Of a DNA stretch of 64,000 nucleotides, positions 50,483-59,882 are shown piece after piece (the stretch's first letter is position 1; each line of letters begins with the position of its first letter). The notes below the pieces were generated by a model, which searched no databases, was not told the DNA's origin, and saw only the letters and a list, made by a program, of their open reading frames with translations. The position numbers and the translations under genes are program-made. Origin of the DNA: Sisyra terminalis (Eukaryota; Arthropoda; Insecta; Neuroptera; Sisyridae); contig OY292274.1 of assembly GCA_958496175.1 (NCBI GenBank), positions 15,769,689 through 15,833,688 on the forward strand. The letters are read 5' to 3'.

Positions 50483-50656
50483 GAAGTTTGGCATTATTTG
50501 AGGGTAAAAACAATTTGAACGAAATAAAAATAATTATTTAAATTTCATGTAAAAGAATAAATAATTTAAGATATTCAATAAAATTGATACAAATAATTTA
50601 AGTATGTATTTTATTTCGTTCAAACTGTTTTTACCCTCAAATAATGCCCAACTTTC
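50483..50656. repeat. Long-arm inverted repeat (hairpin)
   Basis: The left arm 50483-50529 and right arm 50609-50656 are inverted copies about 47 bp long with one or two mismatches (core GGCATTATTTGAGGG and TTTGAACGAAATAAAA). The loop is about 79 nt and AT-rich. A transcript of either strand would fold into a near-perfect hairpin. It could be a foldback transposon or a small-RNA precursor. Confidence 0.8.
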
Positions 50657-50782
50657 AATCATCCTACACTGATACCATGGTCTATCTTTGAAACTGTTGG
50701 TAAACTTATAATTCAATTATTCTTTTTTTGATGAGAAAAATCACGTATTTTTTGTAGATAGGGTTATTTGTTGATTATTTTG

Positions 50783-50796
50783 GATGTTTGAATATT
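50783..50796. repeat. Target-site duplication of LINE A, 3' side
   Basis: GATGTTTGAATATT, identical to 54914-54927 at the other end of the element. Confidence 0.9.
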
Positions 50797-50918
50797 TTTT
50801 TTTTTTTTTTTTTGTTTGAACTTTTTTTTTTTTTATTTAAAATATATTTTGCGATCTGTACAAAAGGTATACAATTAGCAAAGTGTGTTGATTATTATGA
50901 AAAGATAAAATTTTATGT

Positions 50919-50947
50919 CTCAGAGCCGATCCTTCGGCTAATCTGAG
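50919..50947 (-). other. 3' UTR hairpin of LINE A
   Basis: On the minus strand CTCAG, a 3-nt bulge ATT, AGCCGA, loop AGGA, TCGGCT, CTGAG: 11 pairs in two blocks, about 85 nt before the poly-A. A likely recognition structure for the element's RT. Confidence 0.75.
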
Positions 50948-51004
50948 TCACAAAAACAAGAAACGTGAAGTGAGTTGCCAGCCAGTGCTGGGACTCTAAC
51001 AGGA

Positions 51005-53699
51005 CTATACATCTAATAGGTCTCTGGGCCAACTTCGCTTTAGGCGACGAGGAGGATTGTCAGGATGAGTTGAGGAGGATAGGATTGTAACAAGAGGATT
51101 CGAGTGTTGGGATAAATCACAATGAAACTTTTGAAATCGTTTTCTTATTACTTCGGAAACAAAAGGAACTTGGAAATCATTATGAATGGTTTGATTACTA
51201 ACGTAAAAGGGGGCATTTAATATACGTCGAAGAACTTTCGACTGAAATGATTGTATTCGAAGGATATTTGAGGGCTTAGCAGACCCCCACAACTCCGCTC
51301 CATAAGTCCAAATGAGTTGCAATATTGTTTTATAGATAGTCAGTTTAGTGGTGATGTCAATATTATGTTGAGGTCCTAAAATGTATCGTAGTAGTCCTGT
51401 TCAATTCTATTCTTTTAAGTCGTGTGTGAGGGTTCCATGTCATTCGATTGTCAAGGTGAAAGCCTAGATATTTAACTTCTTTAGTAGTTGGTAGTTCGTC
51501 ATTAAGTAAATACAAAGGAGAGCATGTTTGTCTTTTCAATGTAAATGTTATTTGAATGGATTTGGTTGGGTTTAATTTTATACGCCACTTTTTACACCAG
51601 GATATTATGAGCTCAAGGTGTTGCTGCACTTTAGTTTTTGCTTGGTTGATGTCCAGATCGGTAGCAAGAATCGCTGTGTCATCAGCGTATGTTGTAATTA
51701 AGGTATCGGGATGGGTAGGTATATCAGAAGTGTAAATTGTAAAGAGGATTGGTCCGAGTATGCTTCCTTGTGGAACCCCTGCCTGAATGTATGTAAGAGT
51801 GGACAACTCTGTACCACATCTCACTCTGAAGCAGCGATCGGAAAGATATGATTTCAAGATTAGGAAATATTGAGTTGGAAGGATGGTCTTTAGTTTGCAT
51901 AGAAGCCCCGGATGCCATACACGATCAAATGCTTGTGCGACATCCAAGAATGCTCCTAAGCAAAATTGCTTCCGTTCCAGTGCCGCTGAAATCGCGTCTA
52001 CCACTCTGAAGCATTGCTGCGTTGTTGAATGCGAGGAACGAAAACCAAATTGGTGGGAGGGAATTATATTTTTGGTATTCAATTAGGAAATAATTCTTTT
52101 AAGAATTAGTTTTTCAAAAATTTTTGATAAAGTAGGAAGGAGACTAATCGGCCTGTAGGATGAGGGATTGGAAATGGGTTTGTTTGGTTTAGGTATTAGA
52201 ATTATAATAGAGTATTTCCATTGCTTAGGATAATGCGTTGTTCGTAGTATGGAATTAAATATTAAAGTGAGGAACATTAGTGCTTTTCGAGGAAGGTAGC
52301 GAAGGATTTTTGCTGTGATGAGATCGGCGCCTGGGGATTTTTTCAGTGGAGTTCTATCAAGAAGGTACTTTATTTCTGATGGACAGAAGGATTTATCTGG
52401 TAGTTCAAGAGGAAGGGGTGTATGAATGCTGTGTGTCACGGCGTTTTCATGACTTGTGTCCAAAATGTTCAGGTGGGGAGTGAACGACTTTTCTAAATGC
52501 CTCGCAAATGTTTCGGACCTCTCCCGGTCACATCTGGTCCAGGAACCATCTTCCAGACGAATGGCAGATGGGACGGAGTGATGCCTCAACAGTTGTTTGG
52601 TGGCTTTCCATAGGGAACCGTCGTGAGGTGAGAGTGACTCCAGGTATTTAGAGTACTGAGTGGACCGATGGTTACGTAATTGGGACCGGAGAAGGGATGA
52701 TAATTGGTTGAATACAGTCTTGTCTTGTGGATATCTTGTGCGGTGCCACCTACTTCGTGCTCTTCGTTTAGAGCGGATTGTATTTAAAATAGCTTCTGGG
52801 AGTTGGTGATTGGAATTATGTGGTTTTGGTTTGGTTTTTATGCTTGATTGTGTGACGGCTTGTTGGATATTGCTAGTAAGGTTATCTACCGCTTTCTCCA
52901 CGTCTTCTGGTGATTTGAGAGAAATATTAAGGTTTATAGAGCTGTTTAGGATATCTTGAAACCGATCCCAGTTAATTGGGCCCGTTATTAGAGTGGGATT
53001 TCTAGGTTTCGGAATTGGAGCTAAGTTTAGAGTAAGAAGGACTGGTGTGTGGTCCGATGACAAGTCGTTTAGATCATCGACGAGGGAGTAAACAGCCCCC
53101 AGTCCTTTAGCGATAAAAAAGTCAACTACATCGGGATTTCGGGCTGGATCGGAAGGCCAGTAAGTGGGTTGATTTGGAGGAAAAATTGTGTATCTTTTAG
53201 AGGAAATTATGTTGTGGAACATGCGTCCACGGGAGTTGGTTTGTCTGCTGCCCCAGAGTGGATGCTTCGCGTTGAAGTCTCCACCCACCAAGAATCGGTT
53301 TCTAAACGACTCGAAAAGCGATACAATTTGCGGTTGCGTGATAATTGTGGATGGTGAGCAATACACTGCTGATAGGGTTATTGGAAAAGCAAGAGAGTTG
53401 AGGGTAATTACTGTTGCTTGGTAGTTTTGAGTGGATCTTGTTTGATAGTCATTATGTTGTAAATATTTTTTGACCAATATGGCAGTTCCACCTTGAGCTC
53501 TACCGCTAGCGTGGTCACACCGATAAATATTGTAGTTTTGTAGGTAAAAAGTACGTTCATTTGTCAAATGTGTTTCAGTCAATAGTGCAACGTCGATGTT
53601 CTTGTCAGTAAGTAATATTTCAAGTTCGTCTCTGTGTCTGGTTATTCCATTGGAGTACCAGAGCAAGATTTTAAGGGGTCCTACTCTCAAGTTATTCAT
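51005..53699 (-). pseudogene. LINE A ORF2: APE endonuclease and reverse transcriptase (two lesions)
   Basis: The protein nicks target DNA and reverse-transcribes the element RNA. The first 538 codons hold the endonuclease with Asn17, Glu42 (TETH), GGDFNAKH (139-146) and SSDHTPV (214-220), then the start of the RT (SYRPISLLPTLSKIFEKL). A single TAA (52083-52085) interrupts the frame, which continues at once with FGFR, FLDVAQAFDRVWH, GVPQGSILGP and TYADDTAI, all catalytic residues present. A one-base-type frameshift at about 51390-51400 then moves the frame; the thumb and C-terminus (LTIYKTILQLIWTYGAELWG onward) end at 51005. ORF2 starts at 53699 within ATGA, sharing bases with the ORF1 stop, which suggests termination-reinitiation. 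Two lesions in 2.7 kb imply a fairly young insertion. Confidence 0.93.
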
Positions 53700-54823
53700 C
53701 GAATCAGTTTAGGTAGGAGTTCGGATACTAAGGACGTGAGAAGGGATATTAGTGGGGTTATCATGGATTTGAATTCATTTAAGAATGAGACGAACTGTTC
53801 TTCGCCTTTCGGTTGGTTAGTTGTTTCAGTTGGTGGGACTGCTGATGCGACTGTGAGGGTGTGATGACTCGGAGATGTTCTCAAGGTGGCTCCAGTTACC
53901 TCTGCGTAGCTGATCCTTGATGGATGAATGTTTTCTTTGTTTGGTTCTCTTTGTTGGTTCTTCCTAACACCGGTCATCTGTTGTAGTCTTTGGTGCATTG
54001 GGCAGCCACGGTAGTTGGCGGTGTGCTTTCCGCCGCAGTTTGTGCATATAGGTGCCGTTTCCTTCGGCTTCTTGCAATCTTCCGTTGCGTGATTTAGGTT
54101 GCATTTAACGCATTTTGGTTGATTGCTGCAATAGTTTTTTGTGTGGCCGTAGGCTTGACACCTGATACACTGCACCACAGTACGTCTTGGTTTTGGTGGT
54201 TCCACCTTAACCACACAGTAATATATTTTTTTAATTGCGTATATTTTTTCATTGTCTACGTTGGGTGCCAAGTCTACGAAGAACTTAGGTAGTGGGACTT
54301 TTTTAATTGGGTGAAAAACTGGGGTCATTTTTACGGGGTTGAGCCCCAGATTTTCTCTAATCTCTTGCATTATCATGCCTGTGTCGCTAGATGGATGCAA
54401 TCCTCTAATAACAACGCGAAAGTTGCGCTCCTCTTTTAGTTGATAAGTGTGATATTGAGCGTTTTGGCCCTGAAGGTATTTTATTGCCTTTCTATAATCT
54501 TCGATTGAGCCCATTGTTAACTTAAATTTATTTAATTGGCTTGTGCATTTAAACTCTGTTGTGCAGAATTCTTTTAAATTCAAAAACAACGAGTTAACAT
54601 TGTTTATATTGTTGATGTATATTGGTGGTGGTTTGGTTTGGTTTGTTTTATTTTCATAATCTGACCTGTTATTGTCGGTTTGTGCGTTGTCTTCCAATGG
54701 TGCAAATCTGTTTGGAGACAAAAACGTCGGTGTTTGGTCGTTGCTGACGATCGCTTTTCTCTTTTTGACCCTAACGTTAACCGCGCTATTCTCAGCTCCA
54801 TCACTATCACAATTCATGATCAC
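53696..54823 (-). CDS. LINE A ORF1: gag-like nucleic-acid-binding protein (375 aa)
   Basis: Coats the element RNA and delivers it to the nucleus in Jockey-type LINEs. The basic, low-complexity N-terminus (1-70) is followed by a region with the PRE_C2HC pattern (about 75-205; FRVVIRGLHPSS at 135-146, FFVDLAP at 181-187). Three CCHC knuckles come next: C219-x2-C-x4-H-x4-C232, C238-x2-C-x3-H-x4-C250 and C260-x2-C-x3-H-x6-C274. The tail (330-375) has a hydrophobic helix, ITPLISLLTSLVSELLPKL. The frame is intact, in contrast to ORF2. The ATG at 54823 is the first of two close in-frame ATGs (codons 1 and 3). The stop overlaps the ORF2 start. Confidence 0.92.
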   Translation of the reverse strand: MIMNCDSDGAENSAVNVRVKKRKAIVSNDQTPTFLSPNRFAPLEDNAQTDNNRSDYENKTNQTKPPPIYINNINNVNSLFLNLKEFCTTEFKCTSQLNKFKLTMGSIEDYRKAIKYLQGQNAQYHTYQLKEERNFRVVIRGLHPSSDTGMIMQEIRENLGLNPVKMTPVFHPIKKVPLPKFFVDLAPNVDNEKIYAIKKIYYCVVKVEPPKPRRTVVQCIRCQAYGHTKNYCSNQPKCVKCNLNHATEDCKKPKETAPICTNCGGKHTANYRGCPMHQRLQQMTGVRKNQQREPNKENIHPSRISYAEVTGATLRTSPSHHTLTVASAVPPTETTNQPKGEEQFVSFLNEFKSMITPLISLLTSLVSELLPKLIR

Positions 54824-54913
54824 AATTTACTTATTGAAACAAGATTTATTAATAAATTGTTTTGTATAGGTAGGCTCTGAGATGTGCTCTAAACGGCAGC
54901 ACATTTGAGACTC

Positions 54914-54927
54914 GATGTTTGAATATT
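54914..54927. repeat. Target-site duplication of LINE A, 5' side
   Basis: GATGTTTGAATATT, identical to 50783-50796. Confidence 0.9.
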
Positions 54928-54957
54928 AAAATACGTTTTTGCACTACCAATACTATT

Positions 54958-55205
54958 CAGTAGCGTAGCGTGATGGATACCGTGTGAATGGTCCCGAGTG
55001 GCATATGAAAATAGGACAGCATGTTGAAATTGAAAGTTCCAGAAAAGATTTTACCTTATAAAAATACGAGGAGTACATTTTTAAATAATTAAAGAATTTA
55101 AAGGTGGTTTGAATTTGTACCAATTTTTTGACTAATGATTAAAATAAAGGGCGGGGAATTTCTGATCGACTCCGAGCGGCAAAAAGGCATGCTACGCTAC
55201 TGCTG
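54958..55205. mobile_element. CAGTAGCG-type MITE (about 248 bp)
   Basis: The left end CAGTAGCGTAGCGTG is matched by the inverse at the right end (CATGCTACGCTACTG, 55188-55202, followed by CTG). CAGTxGCGTAGC termini are common in hAT-type elements. Flanks ATACTATT and ATACTTCC share only five bases, so the 8-bp duplication is decayed or absent. No coding potential. Confidence 0.6.
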
Positions 55206-55483
55206 ATACTTCCCCAAATTCAATAATTCACTAAAAAAAAAGAAAAAAAACAGAAGTGTTTTGTTAAGTGGTCAGTGTAAATGAAAATTTTTAACCCATT
55301 TACCTGAAAAAATGATTAGATACTTGCGATTACTCAATATTTGTTAAAGAAAGCTTTCGATGATCTTTACCATGACCTCTTTTCCGCCGTCAAATGATAT
55401 TTTTTTTTTTTTTCCCCCGTTTTTGTGTATTTGCAATCTGTCCCTGGACAATGAGCAAATCTGGTCTACGTCCGCGCTTTATA

Positions 55484-55503
55484 TTGACTCTTTATTGAGT
55501 CAA
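55484..55503 (-). other. 3' UTR hairpin of LINE B with AATAAA loop
   Basis: TTGACTC (complement strand) pairs perfectly over 7 bp around a 6-nt loop that reads AATAAA on the element's sense strand, so the poly-A signal is displayed in the loop. Confidence 0.75.
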
Positions 55504-55519
55504 ATCAAGCTCCTTGAAC

Positions 55520-57121
55520 TTACTCCCTGTGAGGCAATTCCAGAAACGTGTAGCGCTTCAGTCTATTGTTCTCTCCGCTGTTGTCAAGTAGGCTGATCGC
55601 CAGATGATTGGCGTGGTCTTCCAGTCTTTTTTGATATTTTTGGCTGAATCTGGCGATCTCTTCTCTCACGGTGGTCATCTTCAGGTCTTTATGTATGTCG
55701 AGGTTAGTGATATACCATGGAGCGTTCGTAATGAGTCTGAGTGTCTTAGACTGAAAGCGCTGTATGATATCCACATTGGAGTTGCTAGTTGTTCCCCACA
55801 GTTCGATGCCGTAGGTCCAGACTGGCTTCAGAATTACTTTGTATATCAGTAGTTTATTGTCCAGGGACAATTGCGACCTCCAACCAATCAGCCACTGCAG
55901 TTGACGGCATTTGGCTTTAAGCTGATCTCTTTTGGCAGCTATATGTCTCCGCCACGTTAGTCTTCTGTCCAAGTGCATTCCGAGATACTTGACTTCTGTC
56001 GCCTGCGGCACCTGAAGGTTGTTGAGATATACCGGTGGACAGGTATCTCGCCGAGTAGTGAATGTCACATGAACAGATTTGGCTTCATTGACTTTTATTT
56101 GCCATTTATTAAGCCATGGTTCCAAATCGTTGAGGGCCCTTTGTAATTTTTCGGTCGCAACCTGTGGGCATTGATCTGTCGCCATGATCGCAGTGTCGTC
56201 CGCGTACGTTGCAATTACCAAATTGTCAGTGATAGGCAGATCTGCCGTATAAATTAGGTATAGTGTGGGTCCCAGTATGCTACCTTGTGGCACCCCAGCA
56301 CCGACCGGGTGGAGTCCCGATTGATCTTCGTTGTAGCTGACAAAGAATTTTCTATCCTCCAAGTAGGACTGGAGGACGCGGTAGAGCGGGTGAGGTACCA
56401 CCTTTTTTAACTTATACAGCAGCCCTAGATGCCACACCTTGTCGAAGGCCTGTGTGATGTCCAGAAAAACTGCGGAACAGTAAGCCTTATCGTTTAGCGT
56501 CCTCATGATTGTAGATGCTACTCTGTGAACTTGTTCGGTGGTGGAGTGTTCCTTGCGGAATCCGAACTGGTGGTTTGGAATGAGAATCTGTTCATCGATA
56601 CAGGGTTGCAGTTTTTTTAAAAATAGCCTTTCGAACAATTTCGACAGTGTGGGTAGCAGGCTGATTGGTCTATATGCCTTCGCGTCGTTTTCGGGCTTTC
56701 CTGGCTTGTGGATCATGATTATCTTTGCAATCTTCCAGTATGATGGAAAATAACCTCTGACAATGATGGCATTGAAGATGGAGGCAAGCAGCATGATTGC
56801 ATTGGAAGGGAGTTCTTTCAACATTCGACCAGTTACTCTCTCGTATCCCGGAGCCTTTTTTGGGTTTACCTTTTCATGTATGCAAGAAGCCACTTCTTCA
56901 GGTGTAATATAGAAAGAAGATAGTTCTGCTCCATTACTTGGTTGATCATTTGCTGTTTCTTCAGCGGTGAGCTCATGTTGGTCATCGAAGGGTTGGAAAA
57001 CTGTTGCCAAGTGAGTAGCAAACGTTTCGGCTTTTTCTCTGTCAGTTCTGGCCCATTCCCCACTTTGCTGTCTGATTGGTGGGATTTGTTTGATATTTGA
57101 TTCGTCAAAATCTTTTCTCAA
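55520..57121 (-). pseudogene. LINE B reverse transcriptase (533 codons, N-terminus lost)
   Basis: Encodes the RT and C-terminal part of a Jockey-type ORF2; the endonuclease is missing through 5' truncation. The open stretch starts at a TTG, not ATG, just after a stop at the junction, so it is not a real start. Visible RT blocks: AYRPISLLPTLSKLFERL (149-166), FGFRKEHSTTEQ (186-197), VFLDITQAFDKVWH (218-231, catalytic Asp221), GVPQGSILGP (276-285), TYADDTAI (305-312, Asp308/Asp309), YLGMHLDRRLTW and the thumb to YGIELWG. The frame has no internal stop over 1.6 kb, so the copy is young. KAPGYERVTGRM shows Glu where Asp is usual in this family. Confidence 0.9.
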
Positions 57122-57129
57122 TTCCTTTT

Positions 57130-58354
57130 GTTTTTATTTTAATAATGTTTTTTTAAATTAAGTAACATAAGTATGTTTGGTAATATTAGATAGTTCTTAA
57201 GAGCAAAATAATAAATGCCATAGAAACTTTTTAATTTATTTTTTAGTGATACATATGAGCTTTTGAATGAATAATTAGTAGGTATAGACATTATTCTTCT
57301 CAGAGAAAAATTTGTGAAAAACTACTTTTAATTATTTTCATGAAGTTTTTAGTGTGATTACGTTTTGGGGTTTTATTCTTTTATTTTTCTATGTATCATT
57401 GATTAGAAAATTATTTACTCAACTTGAAGCTTATTAATATATTGATTATTAAATTTTAATTCACTAATTAAGTTTTTTTGGTTACGAAACTCTACTATGT
57501 GTGGTTTGACACGCAAGTTAATTACATTTTACCTCGCAAATTATGTTGTTCAATTTTCCTGCACCAATATGCCTCAACTCCCTCTAATATTTTTCTACAG
57601 GTATGGTTTTGTTACTACCTTAAATTATAATTTGAAATTTTAGTCATTAAAATTGATCATTGTAATAATTACATTTGTATTTGTAATTACTGCCAAAATT
57701 ATTAATAGTAGGTACATATGAAATTGTTTTTTCATTAATTTAACGCTATGTAATGTGTATTGTGATAAGTAAATCGCTTTTTTCCGTTAGAATATAACTT
57801 CGATTTTGAACTTGGAGAACAAAGATTAGCGACATATAGTAGTACTTAGTACAGATGATATCTCATCGTCTTTTGAATTCGAAAAAACTTTTTTCAGATC
57901 AAAAATTTCAAAAAACCAAAAAATGAAAAAGTTACAATTTTTGAATATTGGTGAGCCATCTTCACTGCGAAGTTCGCTAACCAGCGCTTTTTGGGAAAAT
58001 TACATGAACTACAAAATGATTTTATTCAAAACATTCAAGCTTAACAATATGGTACCGTTTGAAAAATTTTTGAAACAATTGATTAATGTACATTACTTAA
58101 TATAGCTAAACTATTTTAATGATGTTATTCGATGTTCCTAGCTCAACAACTCGACATATTAGAATATGGAATATTTTCAAAAAAAAAAATTATGAGCAAT
58201 ATGATCATATCACTATGATCACAGTGAAAAACGTATATTGACTGTTGGATATAGTAAATCAACCTGTTGAAAACAACGAAAAAACATAACCGTAAAAATA
58301 AAATATATAATTTTGAGAAAAAACAGCTTTCATTAAGTAGCTTATTGTTGCAGT
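57130..58354. other. Non-coding AT-rich spacer
   Basis: No gene is recognised. Contains an unremarkable open frame at 57923-58105. Confidence 0.5.
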
Positions 58355-58550
58355 CTTCGAACATTCGAAAATTCTAACAATTAGATTGAAGAAAAACGGA
58401 AGACGTTCCAGAACACTATCTATGAAATTCTAATATGGGGTTGAAAAAAATAGAAACATTCAAAACTACGACAGGTTTCTGGAACAGTTTCGAACCTTCC
58501 AGAAGCTGCAAATGGGTATATAAATAAGGTGATCGACCGTCGCTAGAACA
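58355..58550 (+). promoter_or_regulatory. Heat-shock-type promoter (three HSE clusters and TATA box)
   Basis: HSE cluster 1: GAA-CA-TTC at 58359-58366. Cluster 2: TTC-CA-GAA at 58406-58413. Cluster 3: six 5-bp units in register at 58476-58505 (TTTCT GGAAC AGTTT CGAAC CTTCC AGAAG), five of them perfect. TATATAAATA follows at 58517-58526, and a plausible start site, ACAGTAT, lies 31-34 nt after the TATA start (about 58550). This is the layout of insect Hsp70-class promoters. No heat-shock protein frame is visible within the window on either strand. Confidence 0.75.
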
Positions 58551-58675
58551 GTATCGAAAAAGTTTCGACAAGTATCAATTACGAAACAGTTACAAATAAA
58601 TTAACAGCCACAACCGTTAAAATAATTGCTTAAAATAAATAAATAAAGTGTTATAATATAAGTGTGTTTATTAAA
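58551..58675 (+). other. Putative A-rich untranslated leader exon of a heat-shock transcript
   Basis: About 125 nt, A-rich and G-poor, with no ATG, as in unstructured heat-shock leaders. It ends at AAA followed by GTAAAT (58676), a passable 5' splice site, so the transcript could be spliced to an exon further right. Alternatively the AATAAATAAATAAAG string near 58641 ends a short RNA. Both are inferences. Confidence 0.35.
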
Positions 58676-59882
58676 GTAAATGATGTTATCGTTTTATGTC
58701 TGAAACCAAATGCTAACGAACCCGTATATATGAAGTATTATAGCGTAGAAACGTAACCAATTTTTATCAAACTATTAAAGTACTTACATTATACTTTAGT
58801 TTCTAGAATGTACGCAATTACTTACTTCCAATTTAAATGTCAAATGACTCAAAACTTTAACTATCCAAAAATCTATTCTTGCGTTTTACAATTCTTAAAG
58901 CTAACCGTATAGGGTATACTATTACTCATTATCCATTGTGTGTTATTTGCATTATTGATATAGATTCTTAGCTGCTTTGTGTGAGGGTTTTTCAAAGTTT
59001 AGTTGGTAAATATGTGTATAATTGTCTTGTTTTTATTCTTCTAAACTTGCTGGTGCCCCGGGAGGAATACAAGTATCGGATATTCGGAAAATCGTTTGTT
59101 TATTCTTGTTTAGTTGATGGTTACATGTACATTAAAGATTGATCGGTTGGGAATGCATAAACTAACGTGTTTTACTTGTTTTTGGATTAAACACAATTTG
59201 AAACTGCTAATCCTTAAGCGAAAATTTTACGTTTATATAAACTCGAATTTGCTAATGTATACACCAACATTAACGACTACTTTACCGTACACAAAAATTA
59301 ACGTTAAATATTTGAGATGGGTCGTGTTTTTGGACATATAATGGAGAAGGACCTAGTATCCTGGAATAATCAGATTTCAATGTTAGTAAGTTTTTTATGA
59401 AAGAAAATAATATAAGAAAATCAGGAAAACAAATTCTTAGAACTAACAGAACCAATAAATAAAATTTTTTAATTCGATAAAGCGATTTATAATTTCTCAT
59501 TTATTCAAAATAAACAACTATAAAGGCTTATGACAACTATAAAACAATTATATTTAAATCAAATTAACCATGAAACTACGTAAATAATGCTACGAAAATA
59601 TTTTTTTATAGTTTAACATTTAATATTTATAATGTCTATGATTTTAAGTTTTTTAAGTTTTATAGGATACTACATAGAAAAAAAAAATAAAAACAATTTC
59701 CACGATTAATATTAATTGTTCTTTCTAAACCAAATATGCACTTACCACCTATAAAAAATATAAAAAAATATAATAATTTTAGATATGCCAATATTTATTT
59801 ATTATTGATTTTCCTTCATTTTCTTTATTTTATATTTTCCAGGAAAGTATTTTTCCATAACGATTAATATCTATTATAAGTT
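58676..59882. other. Non-coding AT-rich spacer
   Basis: No coding exon is seen downstream of the heat-shock promoter. Confidence 0.5.

Larger units (their letters stand above)
50797..54913 (-). mobile_element. LINE A: full-length Jockey-type non-LTR retrotransposon
   Basis: A complete element of about 4.1 kb on the minus strand, bounded by a 14-bp perfect target duplication. Order on the minus strand: 90-nt leader, ORF1 (CCHC gag), ORF2 (APE endonuclease plus RT) overlapping ORF1 by ATGA, 3' UTR with an 11-bp hairpin, poly-A. The tail is split: 13 A's, the octamer GTTCAAAC, then 19 A's. Endonuclease plus three zinc knuckles and no RNase H domain fit the Jockey clade. One nonsense codon and one frameshift disable ORF2. 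Confidence 0.93.
55400..57128 (-). mobile_element. LINE B: 5'-truncated Jockey-type retrotransposon
   Basis: Minus-strand insertion running from about 57128 (truncation point inside ORF2) to a poly-A tail seen as 14 T at 55400-55413. The 3' UTR is about 105 nt and contains a hairpin with AATAAA in its loop. No convincing target duplication was found. It is a different family from LINE A: the RT proteins are clearly diverged and the tails differ. Confidence 0.85.

Noticed and set aside
51883..53864. Several plus-strand frames of 60-80 codons across LINE A
   Set aside because: Antisense to the ORF1/ORF2 coding strand.
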